Source: Capsicum annuum
Taxonomy: Eukaryota; Streptophyta; Magnoliopsida; Solanales; Solanaceae
Length of the DNA stretch: 64,000 nt
NCBI RefSeq assembly: GCF_002878395.1
Contig: NC_061118.1
Location: 92,550,678 to 92,614,677 of the forward strand
Reading direction: 5' to 3'
The position numbers and the translations under genes were made by a program. Below are positions 46,207 through 58,523 of the stretch, piece by piece (position 1 is the stretch's first letter; each line of letters opens with the position of its first letter). Below the pieces are notes generated by a model. It was given only the letters and a program-made list of their open reading frames with translations. It was not told the origin of the DNA and searched no databases.

Positions 46207-46243
46207 ATATCTCCCCCTTGGAAACATTCGTCCTCAAATGTTT
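46207..46243 (-). other. Polypurine tract and pre-tract inverted repeat of G3
   Basis: Minus strand CCAAGGGGGAGATAT abuts the LTR. Just upstream AAACATT and AATGTTT (46222-46228 and 46237-46243) form an inverted repeat. Confidence 0.8.
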
Positions 46244-46424
46244 CTAGATAGGCCAAGAATAAGAGAAAATGAGGACGCACAGCTAGAACTACTCACATTG
46301 AAGGGTTCACTTTACTCTAATACTCTTGAGTACTTTACCAAATGCACGAATCATAGAGGGAATAACCATATAGCTGAATGCATTAGATTAGGAGGAAACT
46401 GAATTAAGAGAATAGTACCTTCAG

Positions 46425-47832
46425 CTTGATTCGAACTCATGGAGAAAAAGATAAGGGTAACTGGATTGCATATCCGCTTCTGCTTCCCAATTGGCACCCT
46501 CTAATGATTAATTTCGCCACAGAACTTTAATCAAGAGAACTTCCTTATTTCTTAATCTACGAACTTGATAGTCTAGGATCTCGACCGGAATTTCATCATA
46601 CGAAAGGCTATCCTGAACATCACAACCTTCTGAAGGATCAACAACAACGGAGTCTCCAATGTACTTCTTGAGCATAGAAACATGAAACACAGGATGGACA
46701 GCTGACAATTCTGCAGGCAACTTAACCTCGTAAGCTGCTTTCCCAACACGATCCAAAACTCTATAAGGGCCAACATATTTGGGACTCAGCTTCCCTTTCT
46801 TTCCAAATCTTTTCACCCCTTTCATGGGTGAGATTTTCAAATACACTAAGTCATCGACTTCAAACTCAAGAGCTCTTCTTCTCACATCTGCATACGACTT
46901 CTGATGGCTTTGGGCTATCTTCAACCTCTCCTGAATCAACTTAACTTTTTCCATGGCCTCGAACACAGCATCAGGCCCAATCACAGCAGCTTCACCAACT
47001 TCGAACCAACCTATGGGCGATCTACATCGCCTTCCATACAAGGCTTCAAACGGAGCCATTCTAATACTATCATGAAAACTATTATTGTAAGAAAATTCAA
47101 TCAATGGAAAATGTTCATCCCAACTTCCCTTGAAATCAAGAACACAAGCCCTCAACATGTCCTCCAAAGTCTGAATAGTCCTCTCAGCCTGACTGTCTGT
47201 CTGCAGATGAAAAGCGGAGCTACGATAAACTTGGGTGCCAAAACCCTTCTGGAAGGCTCTCCAAAATTGAGAAGTAAAATGAGTACCTCTATCGGAGATA
47301 ATAGACAATGGAACTCCATGCAAGCAGACTAACTCTCGAATATACAGCTTAGCATAGTCCTCCGCGGTGAAAGATGTATATACTGGCAGAAAATGTGCTG
47401 ACTTAGTCAACCTATCTACAACGACCCAAATAGAATCATGATGACGACAAGAGAGAGGTAAAACGGTCACTAAATCTATGTTCACCACTTCCCACTTCCA
47501 AGTAGGAATCTCTGGTGCTCTATCTTTACCTACTGGCAAGTTGCACACTTTTCTACAAACTTTGCTATATCCTTTTTCATACCATTCCATCAATAAATTT
47601 CCCGTAAATCGCGGTATATTTTAGTAGCAGCGGGATGAATAGAATACCGCGTGCCATATGCTTCATCCATAATTCTCTGCCTCAGATCATCAACATCACG
47701 CACACACAATCTATTCTGAAATCTCAAGACACCATCTCCCCCTTGGAAGAAAACTTTCACCTTTTGGTCTTTAATTGATTTTTTCAGTTCGACCAAACGA
47801 GAATCCATATCCTTCTTCTCCTTTACTTCCAA
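46425..47832 (-). pseudogene. Integrase of G3
   Basis: The zinc finger frame (47590-47832) has DEAYGTRYSIHPAATK and leads to GMKKDIAKFVEKCATCQ in a frame that differs from the core by one base, so there is a frameshift near 47520. The core frame, 46508-47593, is open for 361 codons and has VVDRLTKSAHF, IISDRGTHFTSQFW and DSQAERTIQTLEDML, so all three catalytic acids are kept. FGKKGKLSPKYVGPY and VHPVFHVSMLKKYIGD follow. A stop at 46508 cuts off the chromodomain-like tail (WEAEADM, to about 46425). Confidence 0.9.
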
Positions 47833-48600
47833 ACTAGGGAAGATTTGGAGCTACTCTGAACCCAAACACTACCCTCAGCTGAATCGAGCAATCTAACTCC
47901 CAACCTAGCTAAACGATCCACTTTGCGGACTAACTCCCTTTTATCTTTCTCTACATGTGCTACACTGCCCATGGACGATCTGTTAAGGGCATCTGACACT
48001 ACGTTGGCCTTGCCCGGGTGATACAACACACTCAAATCATAGTCCTTCAGTAATTCTAACCATCGCCTCTACCGAAGATTCAACTCTCTCTGAGTGAACA
48101 CATACTGTAAACTCTTGTAATCCATAAAGACATCAACATGAACGCCATATAGGTAGTGTCTCTAAATTTTCAAAGCAAAAACCACTGCAGCTAACTCGAG
48201 GTCATGGGCCGGATAATTCTTCTCATGAGGTTTCAACTGTCGGAAGGCATAAGCTATAACCTTACCCTTCTGCATCACACACAACCCAAGCCAACTCTGG
48301 AAGCATCACAATATACCACAAAATCATCGACACCATTATGTAGGGTTATCACAAGGGCTGAAGTGAGTTGAGTCTTTAATTTCTGAAAACTCTTCTCGCA
48401 AGAATCTGACCACTGGAATTTAACCTTCTTTTGGGTTAACCGGGTCAAAGGAGCATCAATGGAAGAGAAACCTTCAACGAAACGACGATAGTAGCCAACT
48501 AGACCCAGGAAACTCCTAATATCAGATGGGGAAATAGGTCTAGGCCAACTTTTCATAGTTTCTACCTTTTGAGGATCAACTCGAATACCTTCAAAAGAAA
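47823..48600 (-). pseudogene. RT thumb and RNase H of G3
   Basis: The thumb begins [19 protein letters not shown], then [18 protein letters not shown]. RNase H has [18 protein letters not shown] (first Asp). A frameshift near 48280 is followed by a short out-of-frame stretch, and 47823-48035 reads [20 protein letters not shown], the link to integrase. The shift and two stops break it. Confidence 0.85.
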
Positions 48601-49434
48601 TAATATGACCCAGAAAAGTAACTGACCTTAGCCAGAATTCACACTTGATAAATTTAGCAAACAACTATTAGTCTCTAAGGGTTTGCAAGACAACTCGGAG
48701 ATGATCTGCATGGTCGTTTTCACTTTGGGAGTATACAAGAATATCATCTATGAACACAATAACGAGCATATCCAGATATGGTCTGAACACCCAATTCATG
48801 AGGTCTATAAAAGCTGCTGGGGCATTTGTTATCTCGAAGGACATGACTAGAAATTCAAAATGACCATAATGAGTGCGGAAAGCCGTCTTTGGAATATCAC
48901 ACTCTCTGACTTTAAGTTGGTGACAACCGAATCTCAAATCTATTTTTGAGATGTAGCTGGCACCTTATAGCTGATCAAATAGGTCATCAATTCTAGGAAG
49001 AAGGTACTTGTTCTTGACTGTGACCTTGTTAAGCTGACGATAGTCAATGCACATGCGCAATGAACCATCTTTCTTTCACACGAATAAAATGGGTGCACCT
49101 CAGAGAGACACACTAGACCTTATAAAACCCTTATCAAGAAGATCTTTCAGTTGATCTTTCAACTCCCTAAGTTTTGCGGGGGCCATACGATATGGAGGAA
49201 TAGAAATTGGCTGTGTATGATGGAGAAGATCAATTCTGAATTCTATCTCTCTATTGGGAGTTACCCCAGGGAGATCTTCCGGGAAAACATCAGAAAACTT
49301 GTTAACAATACTAAGAGATTGAATAGTTGGAGTCTCAGACTTAATATCCCTAAATCGAACCAAATGATAGATACAACCCTTGGAAATCAACTTCCTAGCT
49401 TTAAGATAGGATATGAAATGACTTTTAGGAGACA
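48601..49434 (-). pseudogene. Reverse transcriptase of G3
   Basis: In order on the minus strand: [89 protein letters not shown] and the catalytic [11 protein letters not shown] (48729-48761), both aspartates kept. In-frame stops replace Trp before GAPILFV and Arg before KKDG, with others near the IDLRFG block. All lie in the same frame as gag, so loss came by point changes. Confidence 0.9.
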
Positions 49435-49830
49435 CAGAATTTTTGGACTACTCAAAAGCTGGCTCATTAGGAAACTGAAATTTGACTACATGGGTATGAC
49501 AGTCTATAGACGCATAACAAGAGTGTAGCTAATCCATACCTAGAATAATATCAAAATCAACCATGTCTAGCTTAATCAAATCTGAAAACATGACTCTATT
49601 AAGAATAGTGACAGGACACTTCTTATATATTTGCGTAGCAACAACAGATTCACCCACTAATGTAGAGACTAGAAAAGGCTCAAAAATCTTGTCAAAACTG
49701 ATTTCAAAATTCACAGCCACCAACGGAGTCACATAAGAAAGACTTGACCCAGGGTCCATCAACACATACACATCAAAATGAAATACACGGAGCATACCAG
49801 TAATAATATCTGGTGAATCCTCTTGCTCCT
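49435..49830 (-). pseudogene. Aspartic protease of G3
   Basis: The frame 49529-49795 has YVLMDPGSSLSYVTPLVA, with the catalytic Asp, and LIKLDMVDFDIILGMD. The next codon, normally Trp, is TAG, exactly as in G2. It continues LHSCYASIDCHTHVVKF and SYLKARKLISKG. Otherwise well preserved. Confidence 0.85.
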
Positions 49831-51019
49831 GGCGAGGTGGTAAAGCATAAAAGCGATTCTAGCGCTGACCACCTGTTGTACTAGACGAGGCACCCTGAAG
49901 AGGAGTAGGACGAACTATAGGGGTTGGAGCACTAATAGTATGATTCTGGGGACGAACATCGCTACTCCCCTGTCTAGCATATGATCAATCCCTGAATTTG
50001 TGTCCTAACTTACCGCAACCAAAGTAACCCCTCTGACCGATTAAGCACTCACCAAGATGGTCTCTACTGCACCTTAGACATAGGGGAGGATGAGGTCTGT
50101 TACTTACACTATCCTGGGACCTGTACATAGTAGGCCTATTACCCTACTCTGGCCTAATTCTAAATGCAGGAGTACTAGCTGATGAAGGTGCTGGCATAAG
50201 AGAACAGCTCTGGAACTGAGGGAGAATCCCTCCAAAAAATCTAGCCTGACTATACCCCTGCTGCTTAGATCTAACTCTCTTATTCCCTCTCACACTCTCT
50301 CTCTCCTTCACTTTGTCTGCTTCAATCTACTGAGCATGGATCATTAGTCTTGAAAGGTCCATGTCCCTATTAAGCATAGCGAATCTACACTCTTTCACAA
50401 CATAACGAGATACACTGGCCAAGAACTTCCTCATACTAGTTCTAGAATCAGCCATCATACCGGGAGCATATTTAGACAACTGGTTAAACTTATGGCAATA
50501 CTCCTTAACTGTTATGGGGCCCTGTCTCAAGTTCATAAATTTTTCTAATTTTACTTCTCTCAACTCTAGGGGAAAGAATCTATCTAAGAAGGCATCTTGA
50601 AATAATTGCCAAGTCACAGGAGAATCATTCTCCCTTCTACTTTTCCTTCACATCTCTACCCAATCATAAGCAACATCTTTCATTCTATAGGCAGCCAATT
50701 CAACACACTCCTCCTCAGTCACGTGCATAATTTGAGTGATCTTTCTCACTTCATCTTAATACATTTGTGGGTCTTCACCTACTTTCAACACATAGAACTC
50801 AGGTAGATTCATTCGTACAAAATCACAAACCCGGGCTATAGTAGAATTATTCCCTTGCGGAGGTGGAACAATAGCCTGGGTGTTGGCTTGGGCGTTGGCG
50901 GTGACCGCCTGGTCTAGCACTTAGAAAGCTGCCAGGAATTCAGCATAGGACACCGTCTCACCTAAAGGATCAACATGTTGAGGTCATTCGTTGTTTCTGC
51001 GAGCTCTACGAGGAGGCAT
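49831..51019 (-). pseudogene. gag of G3
   Basis: The start MPPRRARRNN at 51019 fits the family opening. An N-terminal region of about 130 codons contains ARVCDFVRMNLPEF and two or three stops. The capsid domain (50327-50617) is open: WQLFQDAFLDRFFPLELREV, QGPITVKEYCHKFNQL. The C-terminal linker is Ser/Pro-rich, and the zinc knuckle region (about 50010-50080) reads CLRCSRDHLGEC, then GCGKLGHKF. The frame is shared with pol. Confidence 0.85.
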
Positions 51020-51213
51020 TTTCTTTCATAAGAGAGCACGAATTAACCAAACAAAGAAACAGTCATAGGCGTGATAGACTCTTGAAAGAAAGAAACAATT
51101 TTTCCTAAAACGTCCCGTAGCCTCTTGCTCATAGATATGGCGCGCTACACACCAATGATCAAGACTCTACATAATGCGGCTTGTAAGACTCCCTAGGACT
51201 TCTTGAACCTTAG

Positions 51214-51225
51214 GCTCTGATACCA
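51214..51225 (-). other. Primer-binding site of G3 (tRNA-iMet)
   Basis: Minus strand TGGTATCAGAGC is a perfect 12-base match to the complement of the tRNA-iMet 3' end, four bases from the 5' LTR. Confidence 0.9.
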
Positions 51226-51229
51226 AGCT

Positions 51230-52436
51230 TGCAACGCCCCAAGAACCTATCCCGAGATGTCACATGGTGCTCAAGGCCACACGTGGCCTCAAGCTAACCC
51301 TCTAAACTTGTCATCACTTTTAGAATTCATTATAGCACAAGTCATGCTAAGATAAAGAGGAATAACCATGTCATGAATATACTGAAACATAAAATAATAT
51401 TGCCCTGTACAAACAAAATAGTGGAATCTCTTTATACGCTGGCACACTAGCCTGACAAAGCCTCTACTACATAGGACTGAAGAGCCATTGGAACAGATCC
51501 CCAACTGACTCGTACTAAACTGAAAGTAAACAACCATCTATTAACAAGACAAAATTTAAGACAGAGGTCCTCAAACCATAAGGACTCACCAACTGCAGAA
51601 GTGTAGAGGAAGGTACTCAAAGATCACTGTCGCTGTTGAGACTGAGCACCTGAACCTATATCACGATGAAATATAGAATACAAAAGAGTATGTGAGTCAG
51701 TACTTGGGAATGTACTGAGTATGCGGGGGTGGATGCAATATTTAAATAATATCATAAATGTATAAGAAAATCATGCATGCTGACCATAATAATAATTCTC
51801 TTCACTTGAATTATCTGAAATATTTTTCTCATAAATCATTAGTAGTAATACGTGCTTCATAAATCTCGTAAATCATTTATCTCAACTCAAACTCCTTAAC
51901 TCATGACTTAGAGTGACTCGGTAACTCAAGAGACTTAAATCATTATGGACGTGGGAGTTTCTTATAACCGACATGACTACACTATGTGAGCCGCATGGAG
52001 TCCAACGGTTTTGCCCTCCTAAGGAGAGAATCCCACATTGGCAGGGGTGTTGTACTCTTGCCAGGGAGTACAACCTCAATTTCATTATTACAATCTCATA
52101 CTTGTCCTTTGGCCCACAACTATAAATATCAATCCTATGGTGGCACATAGTTCTGGGGAAATACCACATTTCCCGCTCGGTGCTAAATACTCCTCCCAAA
52201 CTCAGCTCAGAATGCGTTAGGAAATTCACCTCAATCAGTATCAACTCATGGGTCTATCATGATGACCAAAACAATAGTATATCTCATCGGTAAATCATGT
52301 ACGAATATGGATTCCTAACTCGACTCAAATTCAAACAATGTTTCTCAACATCAAGTACATTTGCTTATCAAATCATTTCATATGCCAAAGCTTCAAGGAA
52401 ACATCATCAAGCTCATTCTTGACTTTCAATTCAAAT

Positions 52437-52471
<35 letters not shown>

Positions 52472-53683
52472 TTCAATAGTTAAATTTATCATAGAAAAAC
52501 ACAAATCTTGACACTTATCATAAATCACTTAGAAATCATCAATATATATAATGACAATATACATCTCATGGAATAAATACTCAATTTAAGAAGCATGGTG
52601 GTGAAAAAACCATAAATATCAAGCTTATTCAACTCAAGTCTCATAAATCATACATAAAGAAATTTTGGTGTAAACCCACTTGCAAAATCATGCAAATCAA
52701 TAATAGAAAGTAAATCTTTAGGCATAAGAACGAAATGAGTGTTCTTGTTGGAACCCCACATACCTTAGATTTTGATTTTGAAGATATAGAAACTTTCTTG
52801 AAACTTCTTTCTCACACTTTTAGACCAAGACCTTGCTGCCTTTGACTTGAGGAGCTTAGTTATTGAACAACTTGTAGAAATTTATGGGAGATTTCTTAAA
52901 TTTCTTGGAGATGATTTGATTTTTGAGTTTGGAAGAAACCCTAGGTTTCTAGAGAATTCTTGAAAGAATTTTGGAGAGAAATGGATAGAAAATGATCTTT
53001 TCTTCTCTACATGGATATATATATATATATATATACATACATATATATATATATATATATAAGGGCACAAAGAGCAGAAATGACCAAGATGCTCTTTTGA
53101 AAAATGCTGAAATTTGCAGATCGGAGCCTGTGACAGTCGACCTGATAGTCCATCAGAGGGACTGACGGTCCACCAAGTCGTCCATCACTCGAACACCATA
53201 AATGGAACGTTCTGCCTTGACGTGACGGTTGACCTGACGGTACATCAGAAAAGTGACGGTCCACCAAGTCGTCCATCACTTGAGGGCCAGAAATGAGACA
53301 CTCTATCTCGGTTTAATGGACACCTTGATGGTCCGTCATCTTTGTGAAGGTCCACCACTTTGACCATCACACGACATCCCAAAAAGGGAGCTACTGCCTT
53401 GGCTTGATTGGACACTTGACAGTTTACCAAGGACCTGACGGTCCACCAGGTCGATCGTCAAACCTGGGCTATCTGATAGCATTCAGTAAAATGGCCATAA
53501 CTCACTTATCTGATGTTGGATTTCGATAAAATTTGTATCGATGGAAAGCTTATTTAATTTTCTACATGAAAAAAAGTGGAAATTTGAGAAATACAACATA
53601 TTTTATACATCAATCACTTTGGAAGTCAGACATATCCATTCAAAAGGACAAATTTAGGCTTAAGGAATGATTGGGTTATTACA
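51230..53683 (-). repeat. 5' LTR of G3
   Basis: Plus-strand ends are TGCAACGCCCC and GGGTTATTACA, 2454 bases. It contains AT microsatellites at 52440-52470 and 53012-53061 that are much longer than in the 3' LTR, and the palindromic tract at 53115-53475. Confidence 0.95.
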
Positions 53684-54392
53684 GGTTTTTAGCTCTCAAG
53701 AAATGAGAAAAACGAGCTGAAAATAGGGTATTTATACCCATACCAGGTCCTCGAGTCCTGCTATCGTTCCTCGAGACCTGCAATCGCACCATGTAAGGCT
53801 GCATATGCTATTCGCGATCACAACTCGCTCAATGCAATTGGACTCTCTTTGCTAAGGGTACAATAATCGTGACCCTTGTCTTGCGATAGCGGTTGCACCA
53901 GATGACAGCTAAACTTGGAAAATCTTCCAAGTTTTCGCGAAGCCCTCAAGATTCATCTGAAATCCCATATAAATAAACTACGCAACCATATTAAATTCGA
54001 TGTTACAGACTCAAAGGCATAGTCAAAATTTCCATCCGAGATCTTTTTAACAAAATGTAGGTCCGACAACCAATTTCTAATTTCTTAGCTTTTCGATCAA
54101 TAGGTTGAAATGAGCTCGGGTGTCTTGGGACCCAAACCAAGAGTCCACCTAGCCTAAAATTGATATTCTAAAGCTGATGACACTGTTAAAATTCTCATCC
54201 AAGGTCATATACTAGGGGTTTTGGTCTAAGACCAAGTCCTAAATAGCAAAAGCTCCAAAATAGTGAAATGAGCCTAAAACCAAATGAACTATCCGATCAC
54301 CAAAACGACAGTTTTGACAAATCAAAAATGTCCTATAACTCTTGTGGGAAGGCTCAAAATGTTGAAAATGCACATAAACGAAGGAAATAACC
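53684..54392 (-). repeat. LTR of element C, right copy, second piece
   Basis: It continues the first piece after G3 and matches 20935-21645, including the palindromic TATA block (53729-53741) and the CG tract with GCAATCGCACC and TTCGCGATCAC (53745-53900). The match ends at about 54389, where RT/RNase H of element B begins. Confidence 0.8.
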
Positions 54393-55440
54393 TCGAGGGT
54401 CATTATACAAGATAAAGTATCTTCTCACATCTTTGGCCTAGGACTGCTCCTAGGGTCATACTATTTTCATCACACATCACCTCAAATGAAAGGGTCCAAT
54501 ATAGAGACACAATTATTAGAGCAGAAATCAACCTCTCTTTTAGGCACTTAAAAACCTTGAGACAAGCATCAACAAACACAAATTTCACCTTTTTATCTAA
54601 TAGTTTGGAAAATGGATTTGTAATTTTAGAGAATTCCTTGATTAATCTCTTATAAAAACCTATGTGAACCAAAAAATTTTGAATATCTTTCACAGAAATT
54701 GGTGGAGGTGATTTTTCAATCACCTCAATTTTAGCCTTGTCGGACTCCATTTCGTTCTTCAAAATTTTATGCCCAAGAATTATCCCCTATTTAACCCTAA
54801 AGTAATACTATTCCTAATTTAGAACCAGGTTGCACTCTTCACATCTCTGAAGTGCATTAGCCAAGTGAGCCAAACAATCATCAAATGAGACACCCACAAG
54901 ATGGAAATAATCCATGAAGACCTCAATAGTATCCTCTAACATATCAGAAAAGATAGATATTATGCAATCCTAAAAGGTGGCAATAGCATTACAAAGATCA
55001 AAAGACATCCTATTGAATGCAAACGTTCCATAAGGACAAGTGAAAGTGGTTTTCTCTTGGTCCTCAGGAGCAATAGATATCTAATTATATCCAAAATAAC
55101 TATCAAGAAAATAATACCATCCTATACCTACAAGACTGTCAAATATCTGGTCCACAAATGGCATAAGAAAGTGATCCTTATACATCAAAGTATTTAGCTT
55201 TTGATAATCCATGCAAACTCGCCATCTCGTGACTGGTAGGTCTCATGGGAACTAATAGGTTCTTTTCATTAGGGACCACAGTAATCCCACCCTTTTTTGG
55301 CACATACTGAATCGGTCTTACCCACTTGCTGTAGGTGATAGGGTAAACCACACATGCATCTAACCACTTAATAATATCCTTCATCACTACCACTTGTATA
55401 GGTAGATTTTGACAACATTGATGTTTAATACTAGGCATAC
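54393..55440 (-). pseudogene. Reverse transcriptase and RNase H start of element B
   Basis: Athila-type blocks on the minus strand: IIKWLDACVVYPITYS, YVPKKGGITVVPNEKN, then many stops, then EVFMDYFHLVG at 54895-54926, where the second catalytic Asp is Tyr. The thumb follows (IEVIEKSPPPISVKDIQNFL, IGFYKRLIKEFSKITNPF), then the RNase H start MCDENSMTLGAVLGQRCEK. It breaks off at the edge of element C. Non-functional. Confidence 0.8.
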
Positions 55441-55455
55441 ACTTTGGTTCAGGCT

Positions 55456-56630
55456 GAATCTTGTAAGTGCAAAATTTGGGTGGAATTTTGAAAATATCCT
55501 TAATAGTCCAACCAATGAATCAAGGACTCAACCTGCAAATCTAATAAATATACTACAATTATAACAGATAAGGTGTTGTTGGCCCCCAATAATGCATAAC
55601 ACAATTGAGAGGGAAGGGCCTTCAATTTTAAAACCAGTGGCTCTTTAATGGATGGTCAAGCTGGAAGGGTTGCTTTGTTCTTCAAATCAAGATCTAACTT
55701 CTCTTTAATGGATGTTCGAGCTGGCAAGGTTGCTTTATTCTTCAAATCAAGATCTAACTTCTTCGATGCATACATATAAGAATCTCTGCCAATAAGTGCT
55801 CTAACAACCTCATCATAATCATCTATACCATTTCTATAAAAATTCAGGATCATAGCCATCAACGAATCAACACCTAGTTTCTTATCAATGGTTACAATCA
55901 ATACATCTTTATCTACTGTGCCTATTACAAAAACTACCCATATATCTTTCAGCTTCCTCATAAACTAACTCACATTAAAAATGACATGTTCGTCATTAAG
56001 TCTAAATTTCATCTCTTCTATCTTTATGTCAACCAATGCCCTACTCGTGGCTAGGAAGGGCCTTCCTGAGATATAATAGGGACGTCAAAATCTACCTCAC
56101 AATCAAGAATCACAAAGTCAGTAGGGAATATAAACAAATCTACCTTTACCAACATATTACATAATATACCAACTGGATTTTTCAAAGTACAATCGCCATT
56201 AATAGTCTCATAGAGGTCAGCTTAGGTAAACCCAACCCTAACTGCTTGTATACAACTAGTGGCAAAATATTAATACTAGCTCCCAAATAAGATAATGCTC
56301 TTGCAAAATTTAAGGACCCAATAGTGCAAGGAATATTAAAAGCTCTAGGATTTTTTTTCTTCTCAACCAAAGATTGTGAGGCAATAGCATTGTAGTGGCA
56401 CATATTATTAGCGTGCTCAAAACTCACTGCTCGCTTATTAATGACTAAATCCTTCATGAATTTTTCATAGCTTGGAATTTTCTTTAAATTTGTAACAAGA
56501 GGGATATTCATAAATAATTTCTTCAACAACGCTATGAATTTCTGATATTTCCCTTCTTTTGCTTTCTTCTTCAACCCTTGAGGAAAAGATGAAGGGGGTA
56601 GTGGAATATGCTTCAATACTAATACGATCT
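55456..56630 (-). pseudogene. Aspartic protease and linker of element B
   Basis: The frame 56182-56616 has SYEKFMKDLVINKRAV, FNIPCTIGSLNFARAL and LSYLGASINILPLVVYKQLG. The DLGAS active site reads YLGAS, so the catalytic Asp is lost. Further on, [15 protein letters not shown] and [13 protein letters not shown] mark the C-terminal part. The linker toward RT contains a 60-base tandem duplication (55641-55760), which repeats KLDLDLKNKATLPA. Confidence 0.8.
55641..55760. repeat. 60-base tandem duplication in pol of element B
   Basis: The units 55641-55700 and 55701-55760 differ at only a handful of bases and are exactly in phase with the reading frame (20 codons each). Confidence 0.9.
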
Positions 56631-56639
56631 CATTACCCT

Positions 56640-58420
56640 TGCCTTTATCATTATTAGCTTATTTTTTTACGCCAATCATTTTTTGTGATGTCTTATTATT
56701 AGTCACCAACTTCTCAGTTTTATCTTTGGGTGCATCATCAACATCCTGAGTATCATCCCTCATATTATCAACCACAAGAATAGGTGGATCAATAATAGCT
56801 TTACCACTATGAGTGGTGATAGCTAGGTAGTCACTGCTATTTTTTGGACTCTAAATAGTATTTCTAGGAAGAGTGTTAGCTGACGTTGATTCAATATAGT
56901 TGAAATCTACCCAAACTAATAATCAAGTTGCATAACCATGCATACGATTCTACTTTCTAGATCAATCCCGATATGTCTTCCTTAATCTACTTAAGGAAAC
57001 TCTCTCAGTTCTCTAAACCCTTAACAAACTTAGCAAGCAATACTTCTATTCTCAAGTCAGCATCAGAGTTCCTTGATGGAATATAAATACCACTCTTCTC
57101 CTTGTAACCATTCTTTTTTCTCCCGTCATCATTACAATCTCTACCCTTATCCCTATACTTATCTCCGTAGTATTTTCAACCTTGATTCCCTTACCTCAAG
57201 TTCTAAGTGTCTTGATTAGACCCTTGACCCTTGGCTCAAAAACCCCCCATCTGTCTATCTAAGTATTTGCTTTATCCTCAAAATTAGACTCATCATGTCT
57301 AAAAAATTTGCCGCATGCTCCCACTAAACTTTTCTTTTTTTCTCTCGTGGCAGCAAATTGATCTCAGTCCTCATTTATGCTACCTTTTAAGCCACTATCT
57401 CATCTAGGGATCTCTACTCACTACAAGCACCAATGACATAATTATTGGGCGACCTGTACATCTCCCAAGTATGACATCCTTGGTTGATTTTAGTAATTCA
57501 ATCTAATATTTCCACAGACTGCTCCCAACAAATAGTCATCAAAGCCCCACCTATAATAGTGTCAGCTACAAATTTTGTGTTTTTATTAAAGGTTCTATAT
57601 AATATCTCCAACAAGTTTCTTCTGGTGATTCTATGGTTTGAAACATTCATCAACTTCTTCTCAAAACTCAACCATGACTCGCATAGTGCCTCTAAATATT
57701 AGTGACTAAATATATAGATCTCATCTTTCAATTAGCATTCTAGAGGGTGAGAAAAATTAGTCCAAGAATTGTATCCTTAATTCATTGCAAGTGGTAATAG
57801 ACTAACAAAGCAGCTCTCTTAACGATAATGTTGCTTCACTTATAAGAGAGAATAGAAACAACCTAAGTCATAGAGATTCTTGACTTGCCCCCAAAAGATT
57901 GCATAAAGTGCATATCCCCACAAAGTTCATAAGGGTCATATTTACATCATTAGTAGGTAAACCAGAAAACACTCTCTTCAAATTCAGCAATTAGACTATT
58001 GCACTTCTAATGTCGAATTTTGTTCCTGGGATAACTCTGAAGGAATGATAGCACCTGTCTCAATTGGTCCAATAAACCCTAGATATTTTTCTAGATCATC
58101 ATGAACTAACAAATATTAATGAACTTGTAGAGGTTTAACTCTATTTCTTATAACTCTATCTCTGTTGAGTACTACTCAACGATCTTACTCCTCCTAGTGT
58201 ATAGCCTTTTCTTTAGCACGTCAGGCTAGTTCCAACCTAGCATATTGAACGCCTTGTAGAGGTGGTCGATTCAATGTTGTTGGGTCATCATGAACCCTTT
58301 CATTTTGGGCCCTTGCTCATACATTTCTACTCTTTCTATCTTACAATTCTATCGTAAGGTTCATTCAAGCTCATGATCAAATGGAATCAGAAGATTGCCT
58401 TGACTATGAGTACTGGACAT
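56640..58420 (-). pseudogene. gag relic of element B
   Basis: No long frame is left, but minus-strand fragments around 57640-57780 follow the Athila capsid pattern (W..L...FL..FFSPSRM, then VDECFKP-type blocks), and the region 57000-57400 is Lys/Asp-rich as in the gag C-terminal linker. The position between primer site and protease supports the call. Stops are very dense. Confidence 0.5.
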
Positions 58421-58506
58421 ACACCGGCATATTGGTTAGAAATAGTATAAAACTAAACATCAATGCATGAAACCAAAAACTCAATCATACAATCTGTAAC
58501 CATATT

Positions 58507-58523
58507 CCCCAGCAATGGTGCAA
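58507..58523 (-). other. Primer-binding site of element B (tRNA-Asp type)
   Basis: Minus strand TTGCACCATTGCTGGGG matches 13 of 17 bases of TGGCGCCGTTGCCGGGG. The LTR ends five bases away (GGCATCA on the minus strand). Confidence 0.7.

Larger units (their letters stand above)
43780..53683 (-). mobile_element. Element G3: full-length minus-strand Ty3/gypsy retrotransposon
   Basis: The LTRs are 43780-46206 (3') and 51230-53683 (5'). The target duplication GGTTT is perfect (43775-43779 and 53684-53688), and joining the flanks restores the LTR of element C as seen at 20930-20945. The primer site lies at 51214-51225 and the polypurine tract at 46207-46221. The gag start at 51019 and the last integrase stop at 46508 are in one frame, apart from compensating shifts around 47500-48280. 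It is the best-preserved element here but has about ten in-frame stops. Confidence 0.95.

Noticed and set aside
52882..53070. Frame with a Tyr/Ile repeat
   Set aside because: It is a translated AT microsatellite.
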